A stretch of DNA of 64,000 nt. Source: Chloroflexota bacterium. Its GTDB lineage: Bacteria; Chloroflexota; Dehalococcoidia; FW602-bin16. The stretch covers positions 16,930 to 80,929 of the forward strand of contig SCTZ01000177.1 of assembly GCA_004297765.1 (NCBI GenBank), written 5' to 3'. How positions within the stretch are numbered: position 1 is the first letter of the stretch; every line of letters begins with the position of its first letter. This document shows positions 44,349-53,253 of this stretch, piece by piece. A program made the translations under genes and the position numbers. The notes beneath the pieces were generated by a model, which saw only the letters and a program-made list of their open reading frames with translations, searched no databases and was not told the DNA's origin.

Positions 44349-45554
44349 ATGGACGAGTTGCTATCCGGAATTCGAGTACTGGAGATTTCGCGAGGTCCAA
44401 GCAGCGCCCTATGCTCCCGTCAACTGGCGTCGCTGGGTGCTGAGGTAATCAGAGTTGACTCATTGCTCAAGAATTACCTCGAACACATCGACCCGCTCAT
44501 CGATGGCCAGGGCGCCGTGTATCAAACCCTATCCTGTGGCAAGAAGAGTATCTGGCTCGACCTCGAGCGTCAGTCGGCCCAGGCCATCCTGTGCCGGCTT
44601 GCGATAAGCTCAGATGTCGTGGTCACCGACCTGCCAGATGGCGAGAGGCAACGCTATGGATTGGGACATGACCATCTCAAGAAAGACAATCCGAGCGGAG
44701 TCTACTGTTACATCGCGGATGTTGAAGATGACTGCCCGTGGGGCAGCGCCGCAACGGAGCTGGAATTGCAGGCCATGTCCGGCTTCGTGGATTGGCTGGG
44801 AGAGGCTGGTCAGGCTCCTGTGAGAGTGGGCGCCGACGTCGCGCAGTGGTCGTCGGCCAACTATGCCTTCCTGGGGATTATTTCCGCCCTTTTTCATCGT
44901 CAACGAACGCAGGTCGGCCAGATGGTAGAGACGTCGGGGCTACGGAACCTCATGGGGCAGGCCTGGTGGCTGACAAGTCTGTCCGACCCCGATCGGTGGG
45001 CGGGCTGGATCTGCAGCGGGCTGACCGATAATGCCGAGACCGGATACAAGACAGCTGATCGACCGATTATCTGGGGACTGTCATTGGGAGGACTGGAGAA
45101 GGGGAAGAAGGCTTTCCCGGAGCTCTGCCGGAGAGTAGGTCTGGAAGAGTTGCTGGATGACCCCTACTTCGTCGAACACGGGTCCCGCATGATCGGCGTG
45201 GGCAGGGACGCCCAGGAGTTCAAGCCGATCATCGAGTCGGCCTTCGAGACCAGGAGCTCAGAGGAGTTGCTCAAACTGATCGATGAGCTGGGAGGGCAGG
45301 GTGCTGTCTTCCAGGACTACGAGCAGGTAGTCAATCATCCACACATCAAGGAGCTTGGTCTGGTGTCGGAGGTCGAAGACAGCGCGTGCGCCCTGAGGGT
45401 GATCTCTTCGTGCTGGGATTTCTCCCGCTCCGGAACCCCGACCATCAGGAACAGGCCGCCCCGTGAGGGTGAGCACACCCAAGAGATTCTGAGATCGCTC
45501 GGGTACTCCGAGCAAGAGATCGACAACATGCAGTCTGAGGGAATCACGAGGTAG
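44349..45554 (+). CDS. Family III CoA-transferase, subunit 2 of first pair
   Basis: A 401-residue CaiB/BaiF-type protein, more divergent than its neighbour. The start LLSGIRVLEISRGPSSALCSR and KKSIWLDLERQSAQAIL fit the family; RVGADVAQWSSANYAFLG contains an aspartate near the catalytic position. ATG 44349 follows AAAGGAGGTCGAGG. It probably forms a hetero-oligomer with the previous gene product. Donor and acceptor acids unknown. Confidence 0.83.
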   Translation: MDELLSGIRVLEISRGPSSALCSRQLASLGAEVIRVDSLLKNYLEHIDPLIDGQGAVYQTLSCGKKSIWLDLERQSAQAILCRLAISSDVVVTDLPDGERQRYGLGHDHLKKDNPSGVYCYIADVEDDCPWGSAATELELQAMSGFVDWLGEAGQAPVRVGADVAQWSSANYAFLGIISALFHRQRTQVGQMVETSGLRNLMGQAWWLTSLSDPDRWAGWICSGLTDNAETGYKTADRPIIWGLSLGGLEKGKKAFPELCRRVGLEELLDDPYFVEHGSRMIGVGRDAQEFKPIIESAFETRSSEELLKLIDELGGQGAVFQDYEQVVNHPHIKELGLVSEVEDSACALRVISSCWDFSRSGTPTIRNRPPREGEHTQEILRSLGYSEQEIDNMQSEGITR

Positions 45555-45606
45555 GAAGACTGCCAATAACGCGCTTCCTACCGATCGAATCGAAAAGGAG
45601 ACCACC

Positions 45607-46545
45607 GTGACAACAGACAGTCGAGCACTATCGCCGGAAGCCACGCAGTTCACCACGATCCGCTATGAGAAAGATGCAGAGCAGCCACAGATTGTCTGGC
45701 TGACCTTGAACCGGCCCGACAAAAGCAACGCCATCAGCATCGGCAAGGGCTGTATGACCCAGGAGATAAAAGATGCCATGGACCTCGTGAACGAAGATGA
45801 CGACGTCAAGGTCGTCATCTTCAGAGGAGAAGGGACTAACTTCTCTGCAGGATACGATCTTGACCAGGTCTACAGGGTCTACGGTGGATCACCAACATTC
45901 AAGCCCTACCAAAGACGCAGACTGCTGGTGGATGATACTCAGGTCACCGGCTACCTGAAGGCCATCAGCGAGTGCCTGAAGGTGACTGTCTGCATGATAC
46001 ACGGCTGGTGTATCGAGGCCGGCCTGTGGATAGGCGAGGCCTGTGACATATCGATCGCAGCGAGCAACGCGCGATTCGCCCACAGAGGCAACCGGCTCGC
46101 ATTCGGTGGAATGCCTACCATGCCGCTGGAGCTTCTGGGCGGCCATACCAAGAAGCTGACCGAAATACTCATTACGGGGAGAGCCATCAGCGCCGCCGAG
46201 GCGGAGGAGATGGGAATAATCACCAGGGCCGTTCCCCCGGAAGACCTGGAGTCGGAAGTCTACAACCTGGCAAAGGCCATCTGCGTCATACCCCGTGACG
46301 CCGTCACGATGGGCAAGCTGGCAAGGCGGCATGTTCTGAACCGAGCGGGGGTCCTCAGCACCGACCTCTGCGTGGTCTACCACACGTTGGGGACCAACAT
46401 CAGATACAAAGAAGACGAGACCGACCTCATGTTCATCAAGGATAGAGAGGGCGGTAAGGCTGGGGATGCATTTCGCAAGTTCCACAAGAATTTCGAGGAT
46501 GCGTTGGAGAAGACTAAATACTTCAAGAGTTGCCGTCCTGAGTAG
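45607..46545 (+). CDS. Crotonase-fold protein without the hydratase glutamates
   Basis: A 312-residue enoyl-CoA hydratase/isomerase family member. The oxyanion-hole loop FRGEGTNFSAGYDL and the region GWCIEAGLWIGEACDISIAA are clear. Aligned with rat mitochondrial hydratase, both catalytic glutamates (in GGGCE and FGQPE) are replaced (by Trp and Gly: GLWIGEACD and FAHRG). It should thus catalyse another crotonase reaction, for example ring hydrolysis, decarboxylation or isomerisation. GTG start after AAAGGAG. Confidence 0.85.
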   Translation: MTTDSRALSPEATQFTTIRYEKDAEQPQIVWLTLNRPDKSNAISIGKGCMTQEIKDAMDLVNEDDDVKVVIFRGEGTNFSAGYDLDQVYRVYGGSPTFKPYQRRRLLVDDTQVTGYLKAISECLKVTVCMIHGWCIEAGLWIGEACDISIAASNARFAHRGNRLAFGGMPTMPLELLGGHTKKLTEILITGRAISAAEAEEMGIITRAVPPEDLESEVYNLAKAICVIPRDAVTMGKLARRHVLNRAGVLSTDLCVVYHTLGTNIRYKEDETDLMFIKDREGGKAGDAFRKFHKNFEDALEKTKYFKSCRPE

Positions 46546-46663
46546 TGGCACAACGTGCGACCATCGGCAGGCAGCGTATCCGACTCGCGGAGCAAGACGA
46601 ACGCGAGCCTCAGAGCTACCTCGGCTAGTTTGATCTGCTGCGTCAGACCGCGCTGGAGGAGTA

Positions 46664-46703
46664 GATGCATCCTGAAGCCGCCGCGGCGGCTTCAGGATGC
46701 ATC
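46664..46703. repeat. Perfect 40-bp palindrome
   Basis: GATGCATCCTGAAGCCGCCG is followed at once by its exact reverse complement, with no loop. It lies between the crotonase stop (46545) and the next gene (46771), so it could cap the upstream transcript or act as a protein site. No T-tract follows. It belongs to no repeat family seen elsewhere in the window. Confidence 0.85.
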
Positions 46704-46770
46704 GAGAAAAGACACGTCCGCCAACGAGGAGGTCATGGCATTGAGACAGGAAGATAGCCAGGAGGTTGTA

Positions 46771-47472
46771 ATGCCAAGCATAAGTGAAAGGCTGTTCACA
46801 GACGAGGAACTCAGGCAGATGGAGACTGAGACCGTCGACCTTCTGGAGCAGGCTATCGACGATAAGGATCTCGACAGGGCAAAGAAGCTTGCCCGTCGCA
46901 TGCATCGAGAGTTCTTTGCCATGCATGAAACTTATCGAGACTGGGTGGCATCGCTTCTAAGCTTCATCGAAACGCGTTTGGGAGACGATGCTGTATACGA
47001 TGCGTTGCATGATTCCCTTCAGGACATGGTGAACCTGGCCGAAACCTACCGCAGGCAAGACCTTCGCCGGCGAGTGCAAATGCTTGCGGCTGGCTTCAGA
47101 GGCCACCTCGCGCCGCTGCACATCGAGGAGGGCGAAGACAAGATAACCGTTGCGATGACGCCGTGTGGTAGCGGAGGTAGAGCTATCCTCAATAAGAGCT
47201 ATGACCCACCCAAGGGTTTCGTCAAGATCGAGAAGGCACACAGGATGACCTTCGGCAAGAATGACTTCCCGGTGTATTGCACTCATTGTGCTCTTCAAGA
47301 CATCATACCGATGGAGGCGACTGGTTACCCCGTGTGGGTAATAGATCCTGCAGAGAAGATGGGAGAGGAGCCCTGCCGGTATCACATCTACAAGGACCCG
47401 GATAGCATACCAGCAGCGTATTACGAACGCTTCGGGCTCAAAAAGCCGAGTCCTCGAACCGGTACCAGGTAA
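46771..47472 (+). CDS. Unrecognised Cys/His-rich protein, paralogue 1
   Basis: A 233-residue protein not recognised as a known family. The N-terminal half is helical and charged. The C-terminal half has a pattern shared with the protein at 48289-48918: H-x4-H-I-E-E (HLAPLHIEE), CGSGG, YCTHC and EPCRYHIYK. The Cys and His positions suggest a metal or iron-sulphur site. ATG 46771 follows GGAGG by 5 bases; ATG 46735 is an alternative. It precedes a nitroreductase and may be a redox or substrate-binding partner of it. Confidence 0.7.
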   Translation: MPSISERLFTDEELRQMETETVDLLEQAIDDKDLDRAKKLARRMHREFFAMHETYRDWVASLLSFIETRLGDDAVYDALHDSLQDMVNLAETYRRQDLRRRVQMLAAGFRGHLAPLHIEEGEDKITVAMTPCGSGGRAILNKSYDPPKGFVKIEKAHRMTFGKNDFPVYCTHCALQDIIPMEATGYPVWVIDPAEKMGEEPCRYHIYKDPDSIPAAYYERFGLKKPSPRTGTR

Positions 47473-47524
47473 TCCGATCTCCTCGTTGTAGATCGACCGA
47501 CACAACAGATCGAGGAGGTGACGC

Positions 47525-48214
47525 ATGGTCGTCCAAGCTATCCGACAAAGAAGGAGTATCAGAGCCTTCAAGCCGAACGCCGTCCCTCGCAAGATCTTGA
47601 GCGAGATTGTCGAAACCGCGCAGCGCGCCCCGTCCTGGGCGAATACCCAGCCGTGGGAGCTTGCCATAGTTAGCGGGGACAAGCTGGAGGAGATCAGGCA
47701 GGCCTGTGTTGACAGGTTCAAATCGGCCAGGCGGCCAGAGACTGATTTCCCTTCCCCGCTCGCTTTTCCACGCGGGTTTCTCGAGCCCTATGGTGCGCGG
47801 GCCGCGGCCAAGGATCTCTTTGCAATCAAAGGCATAGCCAGGGACGATCGTGAACGAAGAGCGTGGTGGCGACTGGAAGGCGTACGGCTATACGGAGCGC
47901 CTGCTGCCATCTTCATCTATGTCGATCGCAGCATGTACGCGCAAGATGGTCAGCTCAACGTGTACCCCTTCTTCGACTGTGGCATGCTCGCCCAGAACAT
48001 CATGCTGCTGGCCAGCCAGCGTGAGCTGGGCACTGTCCCCCAGATACAGGGCGTCCTTTTCCCCGACGTTTTGAGGGAGAAGTTGGGGCTGCCGGACTCC
48101 AAGCTGATGCTGATAAGTATCGCTATCGGTTATCCGGATGAAACGGACCCTATAAATCAATATCGTTCGGAACGGGAGCCACTCGAAGTTGCGGCTAGCT
48201 GGTATGGATTCTGA
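47525..48214 (+). CDS. Nitroreductase-family FMN oxidoreductase
   Basis: A 229-residue flavoprotein. The FMN-binding start RQRRSIRAFKPNAVPRKIL and RAPSWANTQPWELAIV are typical, as is the late QNIMLLASQRELGTVPQ region and IAIGYPDE. Members reduce nitro groups, quinones or conjugated carbonyls with NAD(P)H, or act as dehydrogenases. GGAGGTGACGC precedes the ATG. It is flanked by two paralogous Cys/His proteins, which is unusual and suggests a three-component redox unit. Confidence 0.88.
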   Translation: MVVQAIRQRRSIRAFKPNAVPRKILSEIVETAQRAPSWANTQPWELAIVSGDKLEEIRQACVDRFKSARRPETDFPSPLAFPRGFLEPYGARAAAKDLFAIKGIARDDRERRAWWRLEGVRLYGAPAAIFIYVDRSMYAQDGQLNVYPFFDCGMLAQNIMLLASQRELGTVPQIQGVLFPDVLREKLGLPDSKLMLISIAIGYPDETDPINQYRSEREPLEVAASWYGF

Positions 48215-48288
48215 CGTGTTCGGTCGAGACGGCGAACAGACCATAGGCCGAGGTTGCTTGCCGGCCACTTGAATGAGGAGAGATCGAG

Positions 48289-48918
48289 ATGACAGACGTG
48301 ACGACGGTTCGCCGAGATGATCTGGCCGCAGGGCCGAAAGACAAAGCTATTCAAGCGATCAAGGCCGGGCAAAAAGAGGAAGCTATCCGGCAGATCGAGG
48401 CGATGATCCAAGAGTGGCATAGCTTACACGATAGATTGGTCGAGACGAGCAACATCTTTGCCAGCTTCATAGCTGAGAGGCTCGGGGAGGAAGCTGTCGG
48501 CGACGCCTGGCATGCCGTTGCCCACGGACCCTACAAGGAGGCCTTTCGGAACCTGTTGAAGCTGAGCCCGGTAGATATCACCAACTTCGTTTGCTCGGCC
48601 ATGCGAGCTCATCACTGCCAATTCCACGTGGAAGAGGATCCGGAGAAATTCGTGGTTATCCTGGACTTTTGTGGAAGCGGAGGAATGCTCCAGAAGACGG
48701 GCAAGGCTGAGGGCCGGCGCACACGGGCACCGTACGTCTGGTCTGATGGTCAGGTCGGCGTCAGCTACTACTGCGTTCATGAATCGGCCTTTGTCGCCCT
48801 AGCGAGAGAACTGGGGTACAGCACCCTGGACATCAAGTACTGCAGCCAATTCAGCGACTCTGGGACACCGACAGACGAGGCTCCATGCCGCTTCATCGTC
48901 TACAAGCAAAACCATTAG
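48289..48918 (+). CDS. Unrecognised Cys/His-rich protein, paralogue 2
   Basis: A 209-residue protein sharing with the protein at 46771-47472 the pattern H-x4-H-V-E-E (HHCQFHVEE), FCGSGG, YYCVHE and APCRFIVYK, with low identity elsewhere. No known family recognised. The spacing from CGSGG to the last cysteine is about 80 residues in both. GAGGAG precedes the ATG. The two flank a nitroreductase; a metal-binding role is inferred from the conserved Cys/His only. Confidence 0.7.
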   Translation: MTDVTTVRRDDLAAGPKDKAIQAIKAGQKEEAIRQIEAMIQEWHSLHDRLVETSNIFASFIAERLGEEAVGDAWHAVAHGPYKEAFRNLLKLSPVDITNFVCSAMRAHHCQFHVEEDPEKFVVILDFCGSGGMLQKTGKAEGRRTRAPYVWSDGQVGVSYYCVHESAFVALARELGYSTLDIKYCSQFSDSGTPTDEAPCRFIVYKQNH

Positions 48919-48970
48919 GACAAGTACTCGGACGGGCACAAGATAACAAGGAAAGAGGGCTGGTGCGGCA

Positions 48971-50272
48971 ATGACGGATGCATGGAGAGAAGCATACGAG
49001 CGTAAGTTCATAACGGCCGAAGAGGCGGCGCACTTCGTCAAGTCGGGAGACACGGTCGTCTTCACCGCGGGACGGGAAGCCTTCGCGATCGGGCTGGCAA
49101 TAGCCGCTCGAAAAGAGGAGCTCAGAGACGTTACGGTTTTTGCCGGGACTCCATCGTACGACTTCGGATGGTACGACGAAGGATGGCAGGACTCGTTTTC
49201 TATCAGGAGCGTCATGCCGACGGCGACGTGCCAGGAAGCAGTCGACGCGAGAAGGATCCACATCGTGCCGTTGCCCATAGCCGGTGGAGTAACGCGAAAT
49301 CCGGAGATCGTGGTGACAGAGGTGTCCCCACCCGACAGCAACGGTTTTTGCAGCTTTGGGCAATCGTTATGGAACAAGAAGGCGCAGCTCAGGGAGGGCC
49401 GGCTGAAGATCGCCGAAGTTAACAGCAGTCTGATCAGAACGTACGGCGATAACTTCATCCACGTGTCCGAGATTGACTACTTCGTGGAGCACGTCTCGTC
49501 GGGGTTGGGTGTCGGCTCCGGGACTTTGGCCGGCAGGGCCAGAAAGGAGCCCGAGCCGTACCTGACGAAGATTGTCCAGAACGTTTCGGAGCTAATCAAG
49601 GACGGAGACACGATCCAGATAGGTGTTGGTCGAACCACAGAACCGCTGGTGAGGCTCGGGCTACTGGAGGGAAAACGCGACCTGGGCATTCACTCTGAAG
49701 CCACACCGCCGGGGGTCATCGGGCTTGTCAGACAAGGTGTGATAAACGGCAGCCGCAAGACAATCAACAAGGGCAAGGTAACGGTGACCTCTCTCGGTGG
49801 AGGTTCAAAAGAAGAAATGGATTGGGCCAGCAACAATCCGCTGTTCGACCTGATCGACGTTGAGGAACTGGAAGACATCGGCACCATCGGGGCCAACGAT
49901 AATATGGTCGCTATTAACAACGCCCTAGTAGTGCAGCTTGATGGCCAGATCGGTGCAGAGTCTGTGGGCAGACGCCTCCTGGCAACCGCAGGTGGTCAAT
50001 TGGCCTTCGTGATGGGAGCCTGGATGTCCAGAGGCGGCCGCTCCATCACAGTCCTTCCGTCCATGAGCCGCGACAATTCTCGGCTGGTGTCCACGTTCGA
50101 GACAGGCACGGTCGTGACGATTCCGCGTAATCTGGCGGACTACGTAGTCACGGAGTATGGAGTAGCCAGCCTACGGGGGAAGTCTCTCAAGGAAAGAGCA
50201 CAAGAGCTCATCGCCATCGCCCATCCTGATATTCGGGCCGAACTCAAGAAGGAGGCTGCCGAGCTGTTCTAG
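48971..50272 (+). CDS. Family I CoA-transferase / acetyl-CoA hydrolase type
   Basis: A 433-residue protein related to 4-hydroxybutyrate CoA-transferase and Cat1. The catalytic glutamate is probably E243 in GIHSEATPPGVIGLVRQGV, and the C-terminal half carries GANDNMVAINNALVVQLDGQ and VTEYGVASLRGKSLKERAQEL. This class works through a glutamyl-CoA anhydride, unlike the family III enzymes nearby. It may recycle acetate or a released acid to its CoA ester. Weak ribosome binding site (GAGGG). Confidence 0.87.
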   Translation: MTDAWREAYERKFITAEEAAHFVKSGDTVVFTAGREAFAIGLAIAARKEELRDVTVFAGTPSYDFGWYDEGWQDSFSIRSVMPTATCQEAVDARRIHIVPLPIAGGVTRNPEIVVTEVSPPDSNGFCSFGQSLWNKKAQLREGRLKIAEVNSSLIRTYGDNFIHVSEIDYFVEHVSSGLGVGSGTLAGRARKEPEPYLTKIVQNVSELIKDGDTIQIGVGRTTEPLVRLGLLEGKRDLGIHSEATPPGVIGLVRQGVINGSRKTINKGKVTVTSLGGGSKEEMDWASNNPLFDLIDVEELEDIGTIGANDNMVAINNALVVQLDGQIGAESVGRRLLATAGGQLAFVMGAWMSRGGRSITVLPSMSRDNSRLVSTFETGTVVTIPRNLADYVVTEYGVASLRGKSLKERAQELIAIAHPDIRAELKKEAAELF

Positions 50273-50338
50273 TCAGTCCAGGCCCTTGGGCTTGCCGTGA
50301 ATATTGGCCGTCCGACAGCCGCGTCTGCGTGCGTTGGT

Positions 50339-50507
50339 GCATCCTTCCACAGATATGGCAGGCCGACGGCGCCCCAGGGGGGCGCCATGAAGGCTTGGGT
50401 TTCTGTGGCAGATTCTTCCGGCGATCGGTGGAAGAATGTGCCACAGAAACCCTCCTTCTCGGGAGTGGGGTCGCACCTACATGAATGCCACACTTGAGGA
50501 ACGACGC
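50339..50507. repeat. Intergenic repeat family A, copy 1
   Basis: Ends (GCATCCTTCCAC; GAGGAACGACGC) are degenerate inverted repeats. Inside are a GC hairpin around GGCGCCCCAGG (near 50370-50388) and a long variable hairpin with 23-base arms (50397-50419 and 50430-50452; one mismatch) and a 10-base loop. The variable stem is TTTCTGTGGCA-type and shares nothing with copies 2 and 3. A GGAGTGGGGTCGC block follows. No gene inside. Confidence 0.75.
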
Positions 50508-50538
50508 AGCTAGCCACTACTCCGTAGGAGGTTTCCCT

Positions 50539-51789
50539 ATGAGCGATCATCAAGGCGTACTCGCTCCTTTCAGGGCTTTGGACTTGAGCGATGAGAGAGG
50601 ATTGTTATGCGGCAAGATCCTGGCTGATCTCGGGGCTGATGTGATCAAGGTTGAAAAGCCTGGTGGGGATCCGGCACGCCGAATTGGTCCCTTCTATCAC
50701 GACGTGCCCGACCCGGACAAGAGCCTCTTCTGGTTTGCCTACAATACGAACAAGAGAGGCATAACGCTCGACATTGAAACAGATGAAGGGAAGAAGCTAT
50801 TCAGGAAACTGGCCGAAAGCACTGATATTGTTATCGAGTCGTTCGAGCCTGGCTGTATGGAGAAGTTAGGTCTGGGGTACCCGCAACTGAGCAAGATCAA
50901 TCTAGGGCTTGTCATGACCTCGATTACTGCTTTTGGACAGACCGGACCCTACGCGGGATTCAAGTACTCAGACATCATAGCTTGGGCTATGGGTTCGACC
51001 ATGAGCCAGTGTGGCGATCCCAATCGACCGCCGGTGCAGTGCAGCTTTCCCCAGGCTTTTATCAACGCCGCTGCCGACGCAGCGGAAGGAACAATGGTAG
51101 CCCTTTATCACAGAGAGTTGACCGGAGAAGGTCAACACGTCGATGTGTCGGCACAGGAGAGTTGTATATGGGCGACAACGGAAAACGTGATGGAATGGGA
51201 TGGCGCGAAACTGTTGACGAAGCGGCCAGGCCATGAGATCGTCAGACCCTCAGGGCTGCACTGGCCTGTTCTCTGGAAGTGCAAGGATGGCTACGTAGCC
51301 ATGGTACTGCTGGGGGGCGTGATGGGTGCGAAAACGAACATCAGGTTGACTGAGTGGATGGATGGCAAGGGGATGGCGCCTGACCATCTGATGAACAAGG
51401 ATTGGGGAAGCTGGGATTTCACCTCGCTAACGCAGGAAGATCTGGATGCTGTCGTAGATCCAATTGCCAGATTCTTTAGGACCATGACCAAGGCTGAGGT
51501 TCAGCGAGGGGCAATTGAGAGAGCTATTCAGATACAGGCGGTATACAACGCAGAGGAAACAATGCGGAACCCGCAACTCGTGGCTCGGGACTTCTGGGTC
51601 AATATTGAGCATGACGAGTTAAGCGATAGCATTACCTACCCCGGTGCGTTTGCCAAGTTCAGCGAGACTCCAATGAAAACATGGCGCAGAGCGCCGCTCA
51701 TTGGCGAGCATAACGCGGAGATTTACCTCAAAGAGCTAGGCCTTTCTCAGGAAGAACTAGCGACCTTGAAACTGCGAGGTACTGTCTAA
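50539..51789 (+). CDS. Family III CoA-transferase, subunit lacking the catalytic aspartate (second pair)
   Basis: A 416-residue CaiB/BaiF-type protein. Family marks are FRALDLSDERGLLCGKILADLGADVIKVE and KRGITLDIET. In the region where active enzymes carry the catalytic aspartate it reads CSFPQAFINAAADAAEG, with no aspartate at the expected site. A non-catalytic subunit that pairs with the next gene product, as in two-subunit BbsEF-like transferases, is the likeliest reading. ATG 50539 follows AGGAGG. The next gene starts one base after its stop. Confidence 0.85.
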   Translation: MSDHQGVLAPFRALDLSDERGLLCGKILADLGADVIKVEKPGGDPARRIGPFYHDVPDPDKSLFWFAYNTNKRGITLDIETDEGKKLFRKLAESTDIVIESFEPGCMEKLGLGYPQLSKINLGLVMTSITAFGQTGPYAGFKYSDIIAWAMGSTMSQCGDPNRPPVQCSFPQAFINAAADAAEGTMVALYHRELTGEGQHVDVSAQESCIWATTENVMEWDGAKLLTKRPGHEIVRPSGLHWPVLWKCKDGYVAMVLLGGVMGAKTNIRLTEWMDGKGMAPDHLMNKDWGSWDFTSLTQEDLDAVVDPIARFFRTMTKAEVQRGAIERAIQIQAVYNAEETMRNPQLVARDFWVNIEHDELSDSITYPGAFAKFSETPMKTWRRAPLIGEHNAEIYLKELGLSQEELATLKLRGTV

Positions 51790-51790
51790 G

Positions 51791-53008
51791 ATGGGAAAGC
51801 ACATATTTCAGGGACTGAAAGCGCTGGGATTCTGCAACGCCGGTGTGGGCACCTTGGTCCTCCGGATTTTGGCAACGCACGGCGCCACTGTCGTGCGTGT
51901 TGAGTCCGAGTCTAGTCCGGATGTGGCAAGGACGCTCGCTCCTTTCAAAGACAATGTCCCCGGCCTCAATAGAAGCTACTACTACAACTTTCAAAACTCG
52001 GATAAGTACAGTCTAGCTCTCAATATGAAGCACCCCCGCAAAGACGAAGTCACCAAAAGGCTTGTGGAGTGGGCAGACGTTCTGGTCGAGAATTTTACAC
52101 CAGGGGTGATGGCAAAGTGGAACCTTAGCTACGAAGAGGTCAAGAAGATAAACCCAAGCATTATTATGATCAGTCTCTCGATGCAGGGTCAGACAGGTCC
52201 CGCACGCCTCCAGGGAGGCTACGGTGGCTTACTGCAAAGTTTGGCTGGCTATCCCCTTATTACCGGTTGGCCAGACGGACTGCCCAACCTAATCGATAGG
52301 TCATACCCTGATTTCATTGCCCCCCGATTTGGAGCCACCGCCGTCATCGCCGCTCTCCTTCACAGAAGGAGGACAGGACAAGGGCAGTATATAGATGTTT
52401 CCCAGTACGAGGATGTTATTCAGTTTGAAATCCCGGTTATCCTTGACTGGGCAGTAAACCGAAGGCTTCAGACAAGGTTGGGTAACAAATTCCCTCTCGC
52501 TGCTCCCCATGGGACGTATCGATGCAAAGGTGATGACCGGTGGTGTGCCATTGCCGTCTTTTCCGACTCAGAGTGGGAGTCGCTCTGTAGAGTAATGGGT
52601 AATCCAGAATGGACGACGCAGCCAGAATACGCTTCACACTCAGCCAGGAAGCAGAACGAGGATGAATTGAACGAGCTAGTTGAAGCGTGGACGGCCAATC
52701 ATACTGCCGAGGAAGTAATGAGCTTGATGCAGCAGGCGGGCGTAAAAGCCGGGGTAGTACAGACTATTGAGGATGTGGTCGAACACGATCCTCAACTGAA
52801 GCATCGTCAGTTCTTCTGGAAGACAGAGCACCCCGAGTGTGGAGACATCCTTCACAGCCGGCCCAACTACATCCTATCGAAAACGCCATCAGAGCTGCGG
52901 ATGCCGCCCCCATTGTTGGGGGAACATACCGAGTACGTTTGTAGAGAGCTGTTGCAGATGTCCGAGGATGAGTTTACTGATCTGCTACTCGACGATGTCC
53001 TCACGTAG
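51791..53008 (+). CDS. Family III CoA-transferase, catalytic subunit (second pair)
   Basis: A 405-residue CaiB/BaiF-type protein. The expected aspartate is present in RSYPDFIAPRFGATAVIAAL, and the GQGQYIDVSQYE motif follows. It starts two bases after the previous stop, so the two subunits should be made together. AT content is higher than in flanking genes, by eye, as it is in the preceding gene, which could reflect transfer of the pair as a unit. Confidence 0.85.
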   Translation: MGKHIFQGLKALGFCNAGVGTLVLRILATHGATVVRVESESSPDVARTLAPFKDNVPGLNRSYYYNFQNSDKYSLALNMKHPRKDEVTKRLVEWADVLVENFTPGVMAKWNLSYEEVKKINPSIIMISLSMQGQTGPARLQGGYGGLLQSLAGYPLITGWPDGLPNLIDRSYPDFIAPRFGATAVIAALLHRRRTGQGQYIDVSQYEDVIQFEIPVILDWAVNRRLQTRLGNKFPLAAPHGTYRCKGDDRWCAIAVFSDSEWESLCRVMGNPEWTTQPEYASHSARKQNEDELNELVEAWTANHTAEEVMSLMQQAGVKAGVVQTIEDVVEHDPQLKHRQFFWKTEHPECGDILHSRPNYILSKTPSELRMPPPLLGEHTEYVCRELLQMSEDEFTDLLLDDVLT

Positions 53009-53048
53009 CAGAGCCGCTACCTGTCTCGTTCCCAGAGATCGGACTTCT

Positions 53049-53198
53049 CTGTTCATTAGATCCGGCGGGCTAGCGGCGCCCTAGGGGGCGCCGTGAAGGT
53101 TGAGTTGCTGTGCCAGTCGCCTCAGGCGACTGGCACAGCAACACTCTTTCCCTGGGGTGGGGTCGCGTGAATAAGGTGCCACAATTGGGGAACGACGC
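53049..53198. repeat. Intergenic repeat family A, copy 2
   Basis: Conserved scaffold CGGCGGGCTAGCGGCGCC, a GC hairpin, then a perfect variable hairpin with 19-base arms (53104-53122 and 53124-53142) around a single C, then CCTGGGGTGGGGTCGCG and the right end TTGGGGAACGACGC. The stem begins GTTGCTGTGCCAG and is unrelated to those of copies 1 and 3. Confidence 0.8.
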
Positions 53199-53253
53199 AC
53201 TTTGTCCACAACCAGATCCAGATTTTGAGCTTGGATGATCAGGAGGTGCCACT

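Noticed and set aside
46555..46770. N-terminal extension of the Cys/His protein through the palindrome
   Set aside because: The frame crosses the 40-bp palindrome without a start site; GGAGG before 46771 sets a better start.
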